The notes under the pieces were generated by a model that made no database searches, was not told the origin of the DNA, and worked only from the letters and a program-made list of their open reading frames with translations. A stretch of 64,000 nucleotides of DNA from Siphonodentalium dalli (Eukaryota > Mollusca > Scaphopoda > Gadilida > Siphonodentaliidae): contig CP136069.1 of NCBI GenBank assembly GCA_032622095.1, forward strand, positions 163,487,043 through 163,551,042, in the 5' to 3' direction. Below, one piece after another: positions 21,660-32,924 of the stretch (position 1 is the stretch's first letter; every line of letters starts with the position of its first letter). A program made the position numbers and the translations under genes.

Positions 21660-23995
21660 CATTTCATTGCGATGGTGGTGTTAATTGCCGCATGACATAT
21701 TTTACAATTTCCATCCATATACCGGCCACCGTATTGGCAGCCATCTTGGGGTTAATATGTCACGTAGTAACCGCCGACGCCATGAAATTATCGTACATAG
21801 AAATTATATCTAACCACATTATTGTCTTTATGCATTTCGAGAAGATGACAAAAATAGGTTTTCGATTAGTTTTGGACTAAACTAATTAAATATTTAATCA
21901 AAAATTGGGGCCAGGAGGTGCTCTGTGTACCGGTTTCACTTAAATTTTCTAGTCGATGTATCGGGATTTGTAATACGACCCTGCCTAACTATGCTTAAAA
22001 GCCATGTCCTGATTGGCCAGTGGCCCGAGTTACCATGGCTATCTCGTTCCAGTTTTGTGGTACAATTCTACTTTTTCCAATTGTACCACGAAAAAAATCG
22101 GTTTATTCAGATCGCCGCACGCGACTTTTCCCGTCTTTTCTAACTCCGCGCAAACGGGGCATCAACGGAGTACACCCGCACCCGTAACTCTTTGAATTAA
22201 TTTGCTACATCTTGACAATCTTGCGAATTTTCTAGCGATTTTTCGCTTGAAACCAGTTTGGTTGCCAATGAATATGGTCCAAATGATGTTATTATATACT
22301 GATATATGTTACGACCAAAGAAAGTTACTTAATAAGTATATTAAATGACAAAATAAATCCATGGGGCCGGGCTGTGCATTCGTCGATTCGAATCTCGATC
22401 ATATTCGATATTTCGGAATCAAGTTGAAAATGAAAGCGCTTGTTCACCAGTACAGAAGGGGAATAAGATTAGTTTAGTAAACTAGATCATTTAGATCGCT
22501 TTGTGTAAGGAAAATGGTCCATAGTCGATGATAATATTCATGTTGTCCCAACAACGTTCAACACAGAAATGACAGCAATCGTATTTCCTGTACAATTTAA
22601 ATGAAAGACACGGGCGCCGCTGAAAACACATCGTTTTTTAGCCAATCACAACGATTATTCACGCAAACAAATTACTGGAGTACTCCATGCAAAGAATCTA
22701 GTACGCCCAATACGAATTACACCACGAAATGTTTTCTCACCTGAGACCGAAAAAGCGCAGTATTTCGTTGACTATTCAGTCGAATTGTGACCATAAACTT
22801 TCAGTCGTATTACAAAAGAAATAAATACACGGTGTAGAGGTGTGTATGGTCAAGTTGTACCACAAAAAACTTATTGTAGGACTCCGCTACGCGTCGTCCT
22901 ACAATCAGTTTTTTTGTGGTACAACTTGACCATACACACCTCTACACCGTGTATTTATTTCTTAAATATATATTACATAAAACTGTAGCAGTTTATTAAC
23001 GGCCGTTGTGTTAGTTAAGTCATTTTGGCAAGTAATCGTGCGTTCTTACAAATTTCACAATTCCCACATATATACCGGCCACCATATTGGCAGCCATCTT
23101 GGGTTATTATGCCAGTTTTTAAACCAAGACGGAACGAAATTACCGTACACACTAATTATCTCCGCCCTTAATACATTATTTTCATTTTTGCCTCCCGGAA
23201 GAAGACAAAATGCATTTTAGATTATCATTTAGAAAAAATCTCAAATTTGTTAAAAAATTGAGTCTGGAGGTACATTATGTAATATTGTTACTGTAATGCT
23301 CGACTGTGTCGATCTACACATATCTATTAGACAATACCTTAGCAGTCCACCAACGGCCGTTGTGTTAATTTCGCAATTTGGCACATAATCGTGTGTTCTG
23401 TGTGCCTTACACCACAGCCTGACGCCTCTCATCTTTAGGGGGGAGGGTTGATTTTTCTGCCTTTGATAAAAAATGATGCGACCAACAGCGATAAGTGATA
23501 TATTAGAACGTAGCTAATTGGCAGTAGTTTCCTATGGTATAAAATAATTGGGCATAACTATCTTACTTCTGATTTTATAAGAAACGAAAGACAACGCTTT
23601 GCGTGAATCGTCATATTCTTCTCACCCTAAAAATTATTTGACGTCATGACTGTCGTTCCGAGATTCAATGGTTACATGTATTACCTTACTCTGGTTATCG
23701 CCCCATTCACACGTATCAAAATTGGATGAATATCTCTTCTCTAAAGGTGTGAATATACTCTGTCAAATATGTCGGCTTTATTTAAAAAATCACCGATTTT
23801 ATCACCAGGTGCCTCAATAAAACCACGCGGTGCGAAAAAAGTCCGCCTATCTGACAAATCCAACATACGGATTCCGAAAGATAAATGTTCATGCTAACCA
23901 AAAATGTAGGTCTCATAAATTCCCTCTCCAGGCGACACCTATGTCCATATTTGCCTAGACTATATAGTTTGGGGTGGGCCACCATACCACACCGT
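21660..23995 (-). repeat. Right arm of the ~6.8 kb foldback, with a ~1 kb extra segment
   Basis: Reverse complement of the left arm. 22981-23960 matches 17495-18440, and 21670-21960 matches the second subunit (18470-18780). Between them, 21960-22980 has no counterpart on the left and looks like a later insertion or a left-arm deletion; it holds the long hairpin at 22816-22963. The outermost 23945-24000 contains one satellite unit, followed by a 45-bp stretch (24010-24056) that recurs inverted at 28591-28645. Confidence 0.75.
22816..22963. repeat. 148-bp near-perfect hairpin
   Basis: Left arm 22816-22882 and right arm 22896-22963 are reverse complements with only one or two differences across about 67 bp, separated by a 13-base loop. 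The arms include GGTGTAGAGGTGTGTATGG and GTCAAGTTGTACCACAAAAA. Such a perfect stem points to recent origin. A weaker related hairpin (TGTGGTACAATT / AATTGTACCACG) lies at about 22056-22094. Confidence 0.88.
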
Positions 23996-24287
23996 TAATT
24001 GGTCGATATTGAATGTTTCCTAATAAGGAACTGGGAATAAGTAACCGATGTCACCGTAGTGAAGGTATCCACTTCCTATCTCCTCGACATTTTACTTATG
24101 TTGATATGATACAACGTAAGTGCATGCTGCTCTGCCAGAAACAACAAACGTAATTAAAATAATCAACTGAAATGCAACAAATCTTATGAATTGAACTGGT
24201 GTGCATAACAACACAAAACAAAAGAAAAAGAAACACTAATGGTACGTGATATAGGGTACATGTATAACGGAAAGACTACAGCATACA

Positions 24288-25100
24288 ATGTGCTCGATTA
24301 TCACTGATATTCAATGTCACTGTCCTCATTATCTCCGTAAGAGGTCACAATCCGTTAGGAAATCCTGTATATCATCAGGGAGTGCCTTTTCGATCCCTTT
24401 AATTTGGAACTCTTCCGTCCAACCATTATTGTACAAAGGGGGTGTTTACACTTGCCTCGTGTCTGCTAATTGCCAAATTCTCGCAACAATGTTTGCACGG
24501 AGACTGTGAAACATCAATGATGCATGACACGTCAATAGATTTGTTTTTGGCCCAAACATTTTCTTTCAAATAGTTGCTTTCGACCATCATTGACCATTGT
24601 GTGGCGACACCCATACGTATCCCTCAAGCTCTTCTGCAACCTTACTTTCAAGAGTCCACGATGATCCAAACGTAATAAATGTCCCAATAAACTTGTCATA
24701 TTTCTCCAATGTCTTCAGCATACACTTTTGCCTTTACGAAACAACGATGAGATGTAGTCATTTCCGGTAAATGCAAGGAATCCTATCAAATTTCATTCAT
24801 TCATTTTAATTTGTGCTCAAATCTATATCACCCAGCTTAATATCCTTGCGATGTATTCCGCTCCCATAATCAAGGTAAACCTGACCCACCCTTCACAGCA
24901 CACCGAACATTATTACCAGTATATCTGATTCAGAAAATCATAAAGTTTCTTGGAATCTTTGACTCTGGTGATTGGGTCATAACTTTAGCAGAATGATCCC
25001 TTTTACTCATTTCGGCTGATTTGATCGATTGCTCTTGGTATGTATCGACAACAATGTCTACCCTTATGTAACCCGAAGGCAGTGACTGCAAGAGCCTCCA
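24288..25100 (-). pseudogene. Decayed copy of a dispersed invertebrate gene family of unknown function
   Basis: Reading the minus strand from about 25020 down to 24290 and switching frames at breaks gives VYLDYGSGIHRKDIKLGDID, then GFLAFTGNDYISSLFRKGK, then KTLEKYDKFIGTFITFGSSW and LESKVAEELEGYVW, and further down SLRANIVARIWQLA and NNGWTEEFQIKGIEKALPDD. I recognise this series (FTGNDY...RKGK, a Cys-or-Ser-X-X-LR-A-N motif, a W-containing acidic tail) as a large protein family found in many copies in invertebrate genomes, whose activity I do not know. At least three frameshifts or stops make this copy dead. It may be related to the copy at 44870-47560, which carries other parts of a similar protein. 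Confidence 0.5.
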
Positions 25101-25514
25101 TGCAAGTTCTTCATATCGGGCAATTCAACGAACATGTGATATGAATACATGCCATCATGTCGACAATAAATGTTGAAACACTAGTTGTACAAGGTAGTGA
25201 CTCTTTTGTGATGTAGAATAAGTGCCTGTGAATAAGACAGAATTGTATTTTGTAATTCCACCGGCTGTTATTGGCGTCCCTGTTCAAAGTTTGCTCGCCT
25301 CTCTGGTCTATCGCTACATTTAAAGGAACTTTATCTTGACCTTGTAGCGATAGCCCCTTTTCACGCAAACGTTTCATCAAACCAGGATACAAGCTTTCAA
25401 TGTACTTCAGTACTTCAACATAATACGACCCATTCTATCTTGCATAATTTGTCTTCTGTATTGCAAAATATAATGGAACAAAATATTCCCAGCAAAATAC
25501 CAGTAATGTTTTAT

Positions 25515-25695
25515 ATCGATATAACGAGATAATATGTCGTTATAACGACACAAGGATCCAGTTATTTCAAGATAACATGTCGTTATAACGACATACCTAT
25601 TTCGTATAACGAGATATTCTATTGAAATAACTTGATAATATTTTGAAATAACTTGATAATATCTTGAAATGACGAGATATTATCTTGAAATAACG
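25515..25695. repeat. Cluster of TCGTTATAACGA palindromes and GAAATAACTTGATAAT units
   Basis: The palindrome GTCGTTATAACGAC occurs twice (about 25533 and 25581), with related CGATATAACGAGATA words, and then gives way to four tandem 16-18-bp units of the type TTGAAATAACTTGATAATAT. The block is highly AT-rich and noncoding. Confidence 0.75.
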
Positions 25696-27394
25696 GAATA
25701 ATATATTGAACGCATTTTATCCACAGAATGTGCATTACAAAATCATATATGTTTAATTTGAGCCTCTTCAAATATGCATTCGAGCGGAAATTCCAAGTAT
25801 TTGGTGTCGCAATATTCGCACTTACCTGGTGTTCCTTCTGGTTATTTAACCAATATGAATGTTGACAGGCGCCGGTAGTGATTAATAAGTCGCCACTCAC
25901 CGATTCAAATGTCAGAACTTCCTGGTACATACGGGCGTCCATCCGATAGGCTAGTTACCCCCGGCCCCATATTTAATATTAAATTTGAATGAGCTTGAAT
26001 AAACACTGCATGTCTACCTATTGCCGATATATTACTTGTTATTTCACAATGCTGTCCGCTTTGTTCGGCATTCCCAAGAAAAGTTGATCGGCAATTGAAT
26101 TGAATTCCGTGCACTATTCACATAACGCGGATGTTTACTGGGCCCGACAACCCGATTTAACCCATCCATGACTGGAGCTTCCTGCATGATTGTTTGCGGA
26201 AACCCTGTGCCAATGCATTCTCCTATATATGACAATGCATTCTCCCATATGGCTGTTGACCTAAACAAAAATGAGACCATATCCACACCGTCTGCAATAC
26301 AATTATCTCAGCACACAAATAATTAAAGCTTCCAAAACGTGTACACATGCACGGACATCGGAAAATTGGCAGATAAGTAGCATTTACCTCGACTTGTAAC
26401 CAACAATTGTTATCCACATGTGGTTTGTAACTTACATTCTATGTTGACAGACATCGTGTGTTAATGTAACTCGAGAATAGCTTATTATGGGGTTGGTATA
26501 TTCTAACAAGTTCGAAGGTTTCCGACAACATTTTCCTTAATTTTTCAAATTAAGGAATTTCAGGCCATATACAAAGAGCGATTGTCTCACTTCAGTGTGA
26601 ACGATTGAAAGCAGATGGAAAACTGCTGTGACTTCGCAAGTCCACCCCTCCTCCATGCATGCCGCCAAAAGAAGAATTTAGATTTGTTTTTAAACGGTCC
26701 AATTTCTCTCTCCGTCCGCTCTTGCATGAGTTCATGTTTTTCCAACTGTTTCCAGGCGGGTAGGTGAGTCTCAGCCCCTCCATATATATCACAGATTTTT
26801 TTCAATACCATGTAAATGTGTTTCCAATTCCATGTTTAAAGACAAATTATGGCTACAAAACTGAAATTAATAAACTGTTCAAGTTGAAATTATACCAATG
26901 TCACATAGGGTGCTGACCGGACCACTTCCACGCCATGGGACCGCCTTGGGCCTGTCAATTCACCCCCACCGGCCCAGTCGATTTCACCCTTGAGTAATGC
27001 AAACGCCGTCGTAAAGTAATTGACAACAATGCTGTGGAAACCCCAGTTATACAATTAGATGAGACCCCTTAGATGGTCCCCTTAGATCGCTGTTTTCTCG
27101 ACTGTTAGTGGCTCTTACGACAGTTGGCCAATATGGATATGTTCATGAATTATTGTAGCTCACATGAGGCTCATAAGTAGGGTGTTAACGTGTTATCATT
27201 GGGTTAAAATCATACTTTTTTCAGCGGGAGACAATGTTCAGAAACCATACCCAGGCATTTTGTGTAGCGTTTTTCTCAGACATAGAAACTAAGGGAGGGG
27301 CGAAGAAGCGTGCATATGTTGGCACTAATATCACCCTACAGGGCTGTGAACCGTTTATTGTAATACATATGATAATTACCTGTCCATGTAGATA
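25696..27394. other. No gene recognised
   Basis: Several 60-110 codon frames on the minus strand overlap in different registers without recognisable motifs. I see no shared repeats and no splice-consistent exons I would defend. The region is either unique intergenic sequence or old unrecognised repeat. Confidence 0.35.
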
Positions 27395-27949
27395 TTAGTT
27401 ACTGTTTGCGTCTCGGTCGCTCGAAAAAATCGCGATTTGACCGCCACAGCATCCGTACACTCCAAACACAGCGGACATACACCCGCCACAGCGCAGAAAC
27501 GATTGGTCGGTGTGTGTTACGTCCTTCTTTTCGTGTGGGTCCCAAACTGCTGCTCCATGTTCAAGATATTGGGTGTCATTGACCGTTTGAAGGATGTCAT
27601 TGTTTAGTTGGAACATGTGCGATGATCGGTTCCGAATGCCCATGATGAAACATTTTGAGGTGTTAAATCGCATTCCCCATGTACTTGTCCAATCTTCAAG
27701 AGCTTACAGGTCATTCTGGATGATCTTGTGGTCGTCTTGTTTGTGGATGTTTCTATATATGAGACAGTCATCTGCGAAGAGTCTTATCTGGGAGTTTACG
27801 CAGTTTGGTATGTCGTTTGGATGTACGAGGAACAGGAGGGGTCCCAGTACAGTGCCTTGTGGAACTCCCGAGTCCACTATGTCAGCCAATCTAGTATGTT
27901 GTTTCGGATCCCGTAATTTTCAAGCTTCTGCAATTTGTTGTGGGGCACT
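27395..27949 (-). pseudogene. CR1/jockey-like LINE reverse transcriptase, 3' half of the split copy
   Basis: Minus-strand translation from the junction gives VDTVPHNKL...ENYGIRNNILDWLT, then, after an internal deletion, VDSGVPQGTVLGPLLF (RT block 4) and SQIRLFADDCLIY (catalytic ADD), then MRFNTSKCFIMG and, after a second deletion, HGAAVWDPHEKKDV. These are the palm-to-thumb blocks of a CR1/jockey-type LINE. The 5' half of the same element lies on the minus strand at 42383-44535. The two halves were separated by the 14.4-kb element described separately. GATAC (plus-strand GTATC, 27950-27954) is duplicated at both breakpoints. Confidence 0.9.
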
Positions 27950-27954
27950 GTATC

Positions 27955-28054
27955 CACTCCTGGTCAAGTGGTCCTGCAGAAATGCTATGATGGTGGTGGG
28001 TCCTGCTGTTTTACTATGATGCGGTTAGTACAAAGCGATGCTGGTGACCGCGTG
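27955..28054 (+). repeat. Left terminal inverted repeat of the 14.4-kb element
   Basis: 100 bp pair with 42283-42382. Similarity ends sharply at ACCGCGTG on both sides. The stretch 28055-28590 beyond it has no recognised gene, although one frame stays open from inside the TIR to 28237. Confidence 0.9.
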
Positions 28055-28649
28055 CGCGTTCCGCCTCGTGTTTACATCGAAACTACGCAATTACAACATG
28101 GTGTAAACATTCTGATGATCACACATGAATGCACTAAAACCTCCGGTATACATACATTCTGCAACTCCGCGGACGACTTGAGAATGACGTTCTTTGGTGA
28201 GTATATTAACCTAGTTATTGTTACACCAAAAAATTAAGTTTTGTCGCGTTACATGACTGAAATCATCCCAGATGAAGGGAATGCTGATTTTAATAACAAA
28301 GACACACATTCATTCAAAAGATATATAGCGTACGCTTGAAACAAGCCCAATTTGGTATTCTAGGGTCCACACTGATTGGTGCGGGACCAAGGTGATGTTG
28401 GTGGGAATCCACACTGATGATGGTGAGGATCCACTCTAATGTTGTTGAAATATTTTTCTTCCATATTACTGAGCTCAAATCATGAACACATCGATTTCAA
28501 ACACTACGATGAGCGAAATTACAGTCCACCGGGAAGTCAGAAAGATCTTTAGAATCGAGAATAATGACCCAAATATCACAATTTGGACTATACCGTGACA
28601 TTGGCTACTCATTCCCAGTTACTTATTCCTTATTCGGAAACATGCAAAC

Positions 28650-29088
28650 TTGACCATATAAACGGTGCGGTAGGGTGGATCACACCAAGTTATGTTAGAA
28701 AAACCGAAAACCGAACCAATATATAGCCCGCGCGGTTGCCACAGAGGTGGCAAAAAGGGCACCCATTGCCGTTTCGGTATCAATGGACCGATTTTGACCA
28801 AATAAACGGTGCAATAGGGTGGCCCACCCAATGTTTATACTACAAAAACCGAAAACCGCACCCTCTAGACGACGCGGTTGCCACAGGAGGTGGCAAAAAG
28901 GGCACCCATTGTCGTTTCGGTATTTGTGGGCCAATTATGACCAAATAAACGATGCAGTGGGGAGGCCCACCCCATACTAAACTACGATAACTGAAAACCG
29001 CACCTATATAGCTCGTGTGGTTACCACCGGAGGTGGCAAAAATGGTATTCATCGCCGTTTCGGTATGGTAGGGTGGCCCACCCTACAC
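28650..29088 (-). repeat. Satellite-like ~130-bp repeat, inverted orientation, about 3.3 units
   Basis: Units contain CCGAAAACCGCACC, GCGGTTGCCACAGGAGGTGG, GGCACCCATTGCCGTTTCGG and GACCAAATAAACGGTGC, the complement of the unit at 17.2 kb. The left flank 28591-28645 (GTGACATTGGCTACTCATTC) repeats, inverted, the sequence flanking the satellite unit at 24010-24056. The array and flank therefore travel together, as subterminal parts of an element would. Confidence 0.85.
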
Positions 29089-29157
29089 TGTAAAATTTAA
29101 TAACGTTATAACTACGGTAATGCACCGTCAACTTAGTTGCCAGTACAATCCCTGTCG

Positions 29158-29278
29158 AAATAACAGTATACCGTTGATACATTGTACTGTTGAAGTAAAC
29201 GGTAGGATACTGTTGAAATAACAGTATACCGTTGATACATTGTACTGTTGGAATACACGGTAGGATACTGTTGAAATA
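29158..29278 (+). repeat. Two tandem copies of a 58-bp unit
   Basis: AACAGTATACCGTTGATACA starts at 29162 and again at 29220, and TGTACTGTTG plus ACGGTAGGATACTG follow in both. The units differ at a few positions. The word ACGGTAT continues in degenerate form to about 29680. 29280-29689 has no gene. Confidence 0.85.
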
Positions 29279-29689
29279 AATGACTGCAGTGCAAACCAAT
29301 TTTACTAGGTGACCTATTTTCGCGGTCGCTATTAAAACATCGCAAGTGGTTAAATAGGGCTTGTTTACACTTTCTTTAGCCCGTTCGGTAGACCGTTAGT
29401 GCTATTTAAACGGATTGGAACCTGTCCCAAGCTGTTGAAACATATTAAAAAGTAGGCCTACTAAATTATAAAACAAATCTCCCGCGAATGACGGAGACAG
29501 ACACTGAGACATCAATTAATGGCGAATTTACCCGAGATGCATTGCGAATCTCACAAGGGATGTGATCCTATCCATACCTCGTGTTTGTGCAACGGTACTT
29601 GGCCGTCAAAACTAGCAACGGTATAATACCGTAGGCAAACCAACGGTATCATATTGTTAAACCAACAGTGACAAAATACAGTGTATGTT

Positions 29690-30210
29690 GTGTTAGAAAA
29701 ACCGAAAACCGCACCCTTCTAGTCCGTGTTGTTGCCCTAAATACCGAAACGGCAATGGATGTTCTTTTTGCCACCTCGCGTGGTAACCACACGGGCTAGA
29801 AGGCTGCGGTTTTCGAATTTTATAGTATAACTTGGGGTGGGCCACCCTATATCGCATGGTTTATTTGGTCAAAATCGGTCCATAAATACCGAAACGGCAA
29901 TGTGTCCTTTTTGCCACCTCCTGTGGCAACCACACTGGCTTACCACACTGGTTTACAGTTTGTATAGTATATCGTGTGGTGGGCCACCCTACCGTGACGT
30001 TTATGTTATCGAATTAGGTCCATAAAACACCGAAATGACAATGTGTGCCATTTTTGCCACCTCCTGTGGCAACCACACGGGGTAGAGGGTGCAGTTTTCG
30101 GTTTTCATAGTATAACGTTTTGGTCAAAATCGGTCCAAAAGGGACACCTATTGACGTTTCGGTATACCGAAACGTCAATAGGTGTCCTTTTTGCCAGCCC
30201 CCGTGTCAAC
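29690..30210 (+). repeat. Satellite-like ~130-bp repeat, left part of an array later split by a hAT element
   Basis: The first half unit is inverted (AACCGAAAACCGCACCC), then the orientation flips at about 29741 and about 3.5 plus-oriented units follow, each with GGGCCACCCTA and AAATACCGAAACGGCAATG. The array continues at 31820 on the other side of the hAT insertion. Confidence 0.85.
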
Positions 30211-30540
30211 CAGGCTTGGGGCAATTACTTGTGAATGTAATTAATTACAATTACAATTACTTCAACATTTTTCAATTACAATTACAATTCCCATTACATC
30301 TATTTAACAATGTAATTAATTACAATTACAATTACTTTGAAATGTAATTCAATTACAATTACAATTACATTTCAGCACATCATTGAAGTAGGAACACTTT
30401 TTATTTATATAAACTCTATTTGATAACAAAAGATAAATTTATTACAAGCAAGATAAAATACACAATGAAGCACACTTGTTACAGCGCAGCCAATGTACTG
30501 AGTCCAGTTTTGGTGTTCGTAGAACTGAGCGAATCATGAT

Positions 30541-30762
30541 TTAAAGCTGGTAATTCCAGCGTGTTGCATTGGCAGCTTGTAGTCGGGGTTGATCTTCTAG
30601 AAATTGGAATGATATCAGAGATTTCTGAACTTTGCTAACTATCTTCAATGCTTTGGCATTCTTGACCGATGTTTTTGCGTAATGAAAGATCCTAGTAGGT
30701 TGTTGATCACTTGCTGATGGTGATTGTGTGACTGTGGATTCATAGACATCTTGATGCTTTCG
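30541..30762 (-). pseudogene. hAT transposase exon 2, ending in a premature stop
   Basis: A TTTTATAG acceptor precedes the exon (exon begins at 30762 on the minus strand). It continues the BED finger (RKHQDVYE) and has ANATRWNYQL before a TAA at 30541-30543. The same frame goes on past the stop with IMIRSVLRTPKLDSV, which is the expected next part of hAT proteins, so the stop is a mutation within coding sequence. Downstream catalytic segments are absent. A polyadenylation signal AATAAA (minus strand) lies at about 30430-30440. The intron between the exons is 376 bp. Confidence 0.8.
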
Positions 30763-31138
30763 CTATAAAATGAACATAATAGAGTATTTTAGTAACACAC
30801 ATGTATCCACCATTTAATTATTAAGGGAATAAGACTATCTCAGTAAGTCAGACACCCAGCCAGGCCAATTGTAAAGGACAATGAGATAATCAACACTCTG
30901 ATTGTTAATTAGAGTCATAAACTTAATTAGCCTTTGTGGCCACCAGCTTACTGGTAACACAATGCCTCAACTAGACAGTGCTAATTGGGGGATTATTGAG
31001 GCAGATATTGTCCCCACTTTGTCATTCAGTTGCAAATTAGAAGGGACAAGAAACAATGCATATACCAATACCACCATATGACTGAAGTTATATGTCAATG
31101 GAATTAAACAAAACTAATACATAGAAATGGAAACTTAC

Positions 31139-31273
31139 CTTCAGATGTGTCACAAAATTGGAGGTAACTTTTTTGGAACTGGATATTGTAGTTGGGCAAA
31201 GTTTGCACTTGGCTTTCATAGGACACGATGTGTCTTTCTGCAAATTAAAATGCTGCCATATTTTTGTAGACAT
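31139..31273 (-). CDS. hAT transposase exon 1: start codon and most of a BED zinc finger
   Basis: The exon codes for 45 residues from Met at 31273 and ends in phase 0 at a consensus donor (AAG|GTAAGT; GT is plus-strand AC at 31137-31138). It carries the aromatic pair W6/F9, the Cys pair C23-C26 (KCKLC) and His43 of a BED finger. The second His is supplied by exon 2, since joining gives ...THLK then RKH, completing the H-X4-H ending. BED fingers bind the element's own subterminal DNA in hAT transposases. The precise fit of splice phase and motif makes this start and exon boundary solid. Confidence 0.85.
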
Positions 31274-31811
31274 GTTGATAGCATTAGCAATGGTTGGTAT
31301 GAATTTCTACCATAGCATATATACCATAACAGATGGAGATAATGAAACATGATCATAAGAGTGATATATTATAGTGATCTATTGTCAATTATTTGAAGTT
31401 GTTTTCTCATTGTATTTATCAAAACAAGCCTTCTACACTAAAGGTTAACCAATGCTTAAGCAAACAAACAGGAGGTGTCAACAGAATTCACCATTGAGAC
31501 ACAGTGGATAAAAACTCAGTGTTGTGACAACATAGTGATAGCCAGTCACCAGTCTAACACTTTGAAATTTGGAAAAAAACATTTGAAGAAACCATTGGAT
31601 GAATCATGAAAGAGAACTTTGAGAAGAAACAAGTACCTGTGATTTTGAAGTAATTGAAATTAGACCCTAATTACAATTACAATTACATCCTAACCAATTA
31701 CAATTGCAATTACATGTAATTGAGAATAAACTCAATTACCAATTACATGCAATTACTTGAAAAAATGTAATTAATTACAATCAATTACAATTACAAATTA
31801 CCCCATCCCTG

Positions 31812-32045
31812 GTGTCAACAGCACGGGATAGAGGGGTGCGATTTTCGGGTTTTCTAGCATAACTTGAGGTGGCTACCCTACCGCACAATTTATTTGGATG
31901 GCAATCGGTCCATAAATGTCGGAACGGCAATGGATGCCCTTTTTGCCAACTCATACACGTGGCAACCGTACGGGCGAGAGGGGTGCGGTTTTTATAGTAT
32001 AATTTGCGGTGGGCCACCCTACTGCGCCGTTTATTTGGTCAAAAT
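31812..32045 (+). repeat. Satellite-like ~130-bp repeat, right part of the split array
   Basis: About 1.8 units follow directly after the hAT target duplication (GCACGGGATAGAGGGGTGCG onward), in the same orientation and register as 29690-30210. This shows the array was continuous before the hAT insertion. Confidence 0.85.
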
Positions 32046-32084
32046 TGGTCCAATTACACCATAGTACGGCGTTCTTACGAGCTA

Positions 32085-32195
32085 TACACATGTAATACGG
32101 CATGCATGTATACGCCGCATATAACACAGTATATAATATATACCGTATATTATATGCGGCGTATACATGTCGTATATTATACGCCGCAATTAAGT
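32085..32195. repeat. Cluster of TACGCCGTA-like palindromes, left part
   Basis: Words such as ATACGGC, ATACGCCGCATATAA and TTATATGCGGCGTATACATG alternate. 32104-32169 forms a hairpin of about 20-bp arms. The cluster resumes at 39999, beyond the gypsy insertion. Confidence 0.75.
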
Positions 32196-32196
32196 C

Positions 32197-32229
32197 TGTT
32201 TTGTATGACATGGAGGCTGCCATTTTAGA
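32197..32229 (-). repeat. 3' LTR of the gypsy element, distal 33 bp
   Basis: Plus-strand TGTTTTGTATGACATGGAGG...ATTTTAGA equals the start of 39874-39993. The rest of the LTR is at 37617-37703, on the other side of the 5.4-kb insertion. 33 plus 87 bp gives the same 120 bp as the intact LTR. Confidence 0.92.
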
Positions 32230-32924
32230 CATAGAAATCGGATATATAAAGACTAGAATGGCAGTCGCGATCTGATTGGCCCATGTCGTTTGAGGCAACA
32301 GGACGCCATTGCTGATCAGGGCAAAAGACGTAAACAAGTCCACGTGTTTCTCATGTGTTTTGTTAATGGCGAATTCAAGTTACTTTACAAATCTACTTTT
32401 TTCGACAATTTGGAAATTTAGAAATACAAAAACGGTATTGTTGCAATGAACTGAATATTCATATAATATGATGGAGTTGTGCCAGGACCATACTTTGGAC
32501 GCTGTTTTGAGAATATTCGATGAATATAGGGATTTGATTGTCGATTCTGGACGCTGTCGTTTCGCAATGGACAGGTCACTTTGGAAATTCAGATTTATGT
32601 TTTAGAGGAATGTTCATCTACCACGAGTCAAATTTATTCGGCTGTAATATGTCTAGAACAATTGTCTGCAGTTTATACAAACATTCTTTTTGGAAAAAGA
32701 TTCTAAAATTACGATGCAAATTGGGAAGTAAATCACCCATTTTCGTTGGTTTTCCCCGATGCTGATCCAGCGTGTGGCGTTTCAACACTGCTAGCAATGG
32801 GTTATTGCTGAGATATTCGAATTTGATGATTATTTAATAAATAGTTATTTATTAATTTCACTTTTTGCTTGTATTTATTCTCCAAAAATCAATTTGATAA
32901 CTATCAGTAACTCAACCATGGTCG

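Larger units (their letters stand above)
30211..31811 (-). mobile_element. hAT transposon, internally deleted, TSD GTGTCAAC
   Basis: The 8-bp duplication GTGTCAAC lies at 30203-30210 and 31812-31819. The termini read CAGGCTTGGGG and, on the other end, CAGGGATGGGG inward, followed on both sides by long AATTAC-rich subterminal blocks (30224-30376 and 31670-31800). CAG ends, an 8-bp duplication and a BED-finger exon (separate entries) are together diagnostic of hAT. The coding part stops soon after the start of the second exon and an AATAAA follows, so the RNase-H-like catalytic core is missing. It is a 1.6-kb deletion derivative that would need an active relative for movement. Confidence 0.92.

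Noticed and set aside
27935-28060. Simple inversion of part of the LINE as the explanation for the split RT
   Set aside because: Both LINE parts are on the same strand in the correct order, the 100-bp repeats are inverted at the two breakpoints, and GTATC is duplicated, which fits an insertion.
28619-29052. Recurrent FCHLLWQP and GQNRSI peptides as a repeat protein
   Set aside because: They come from translating the 130-bp satellite unit, whose period is not a multiple of three throughout; frames shift between units.
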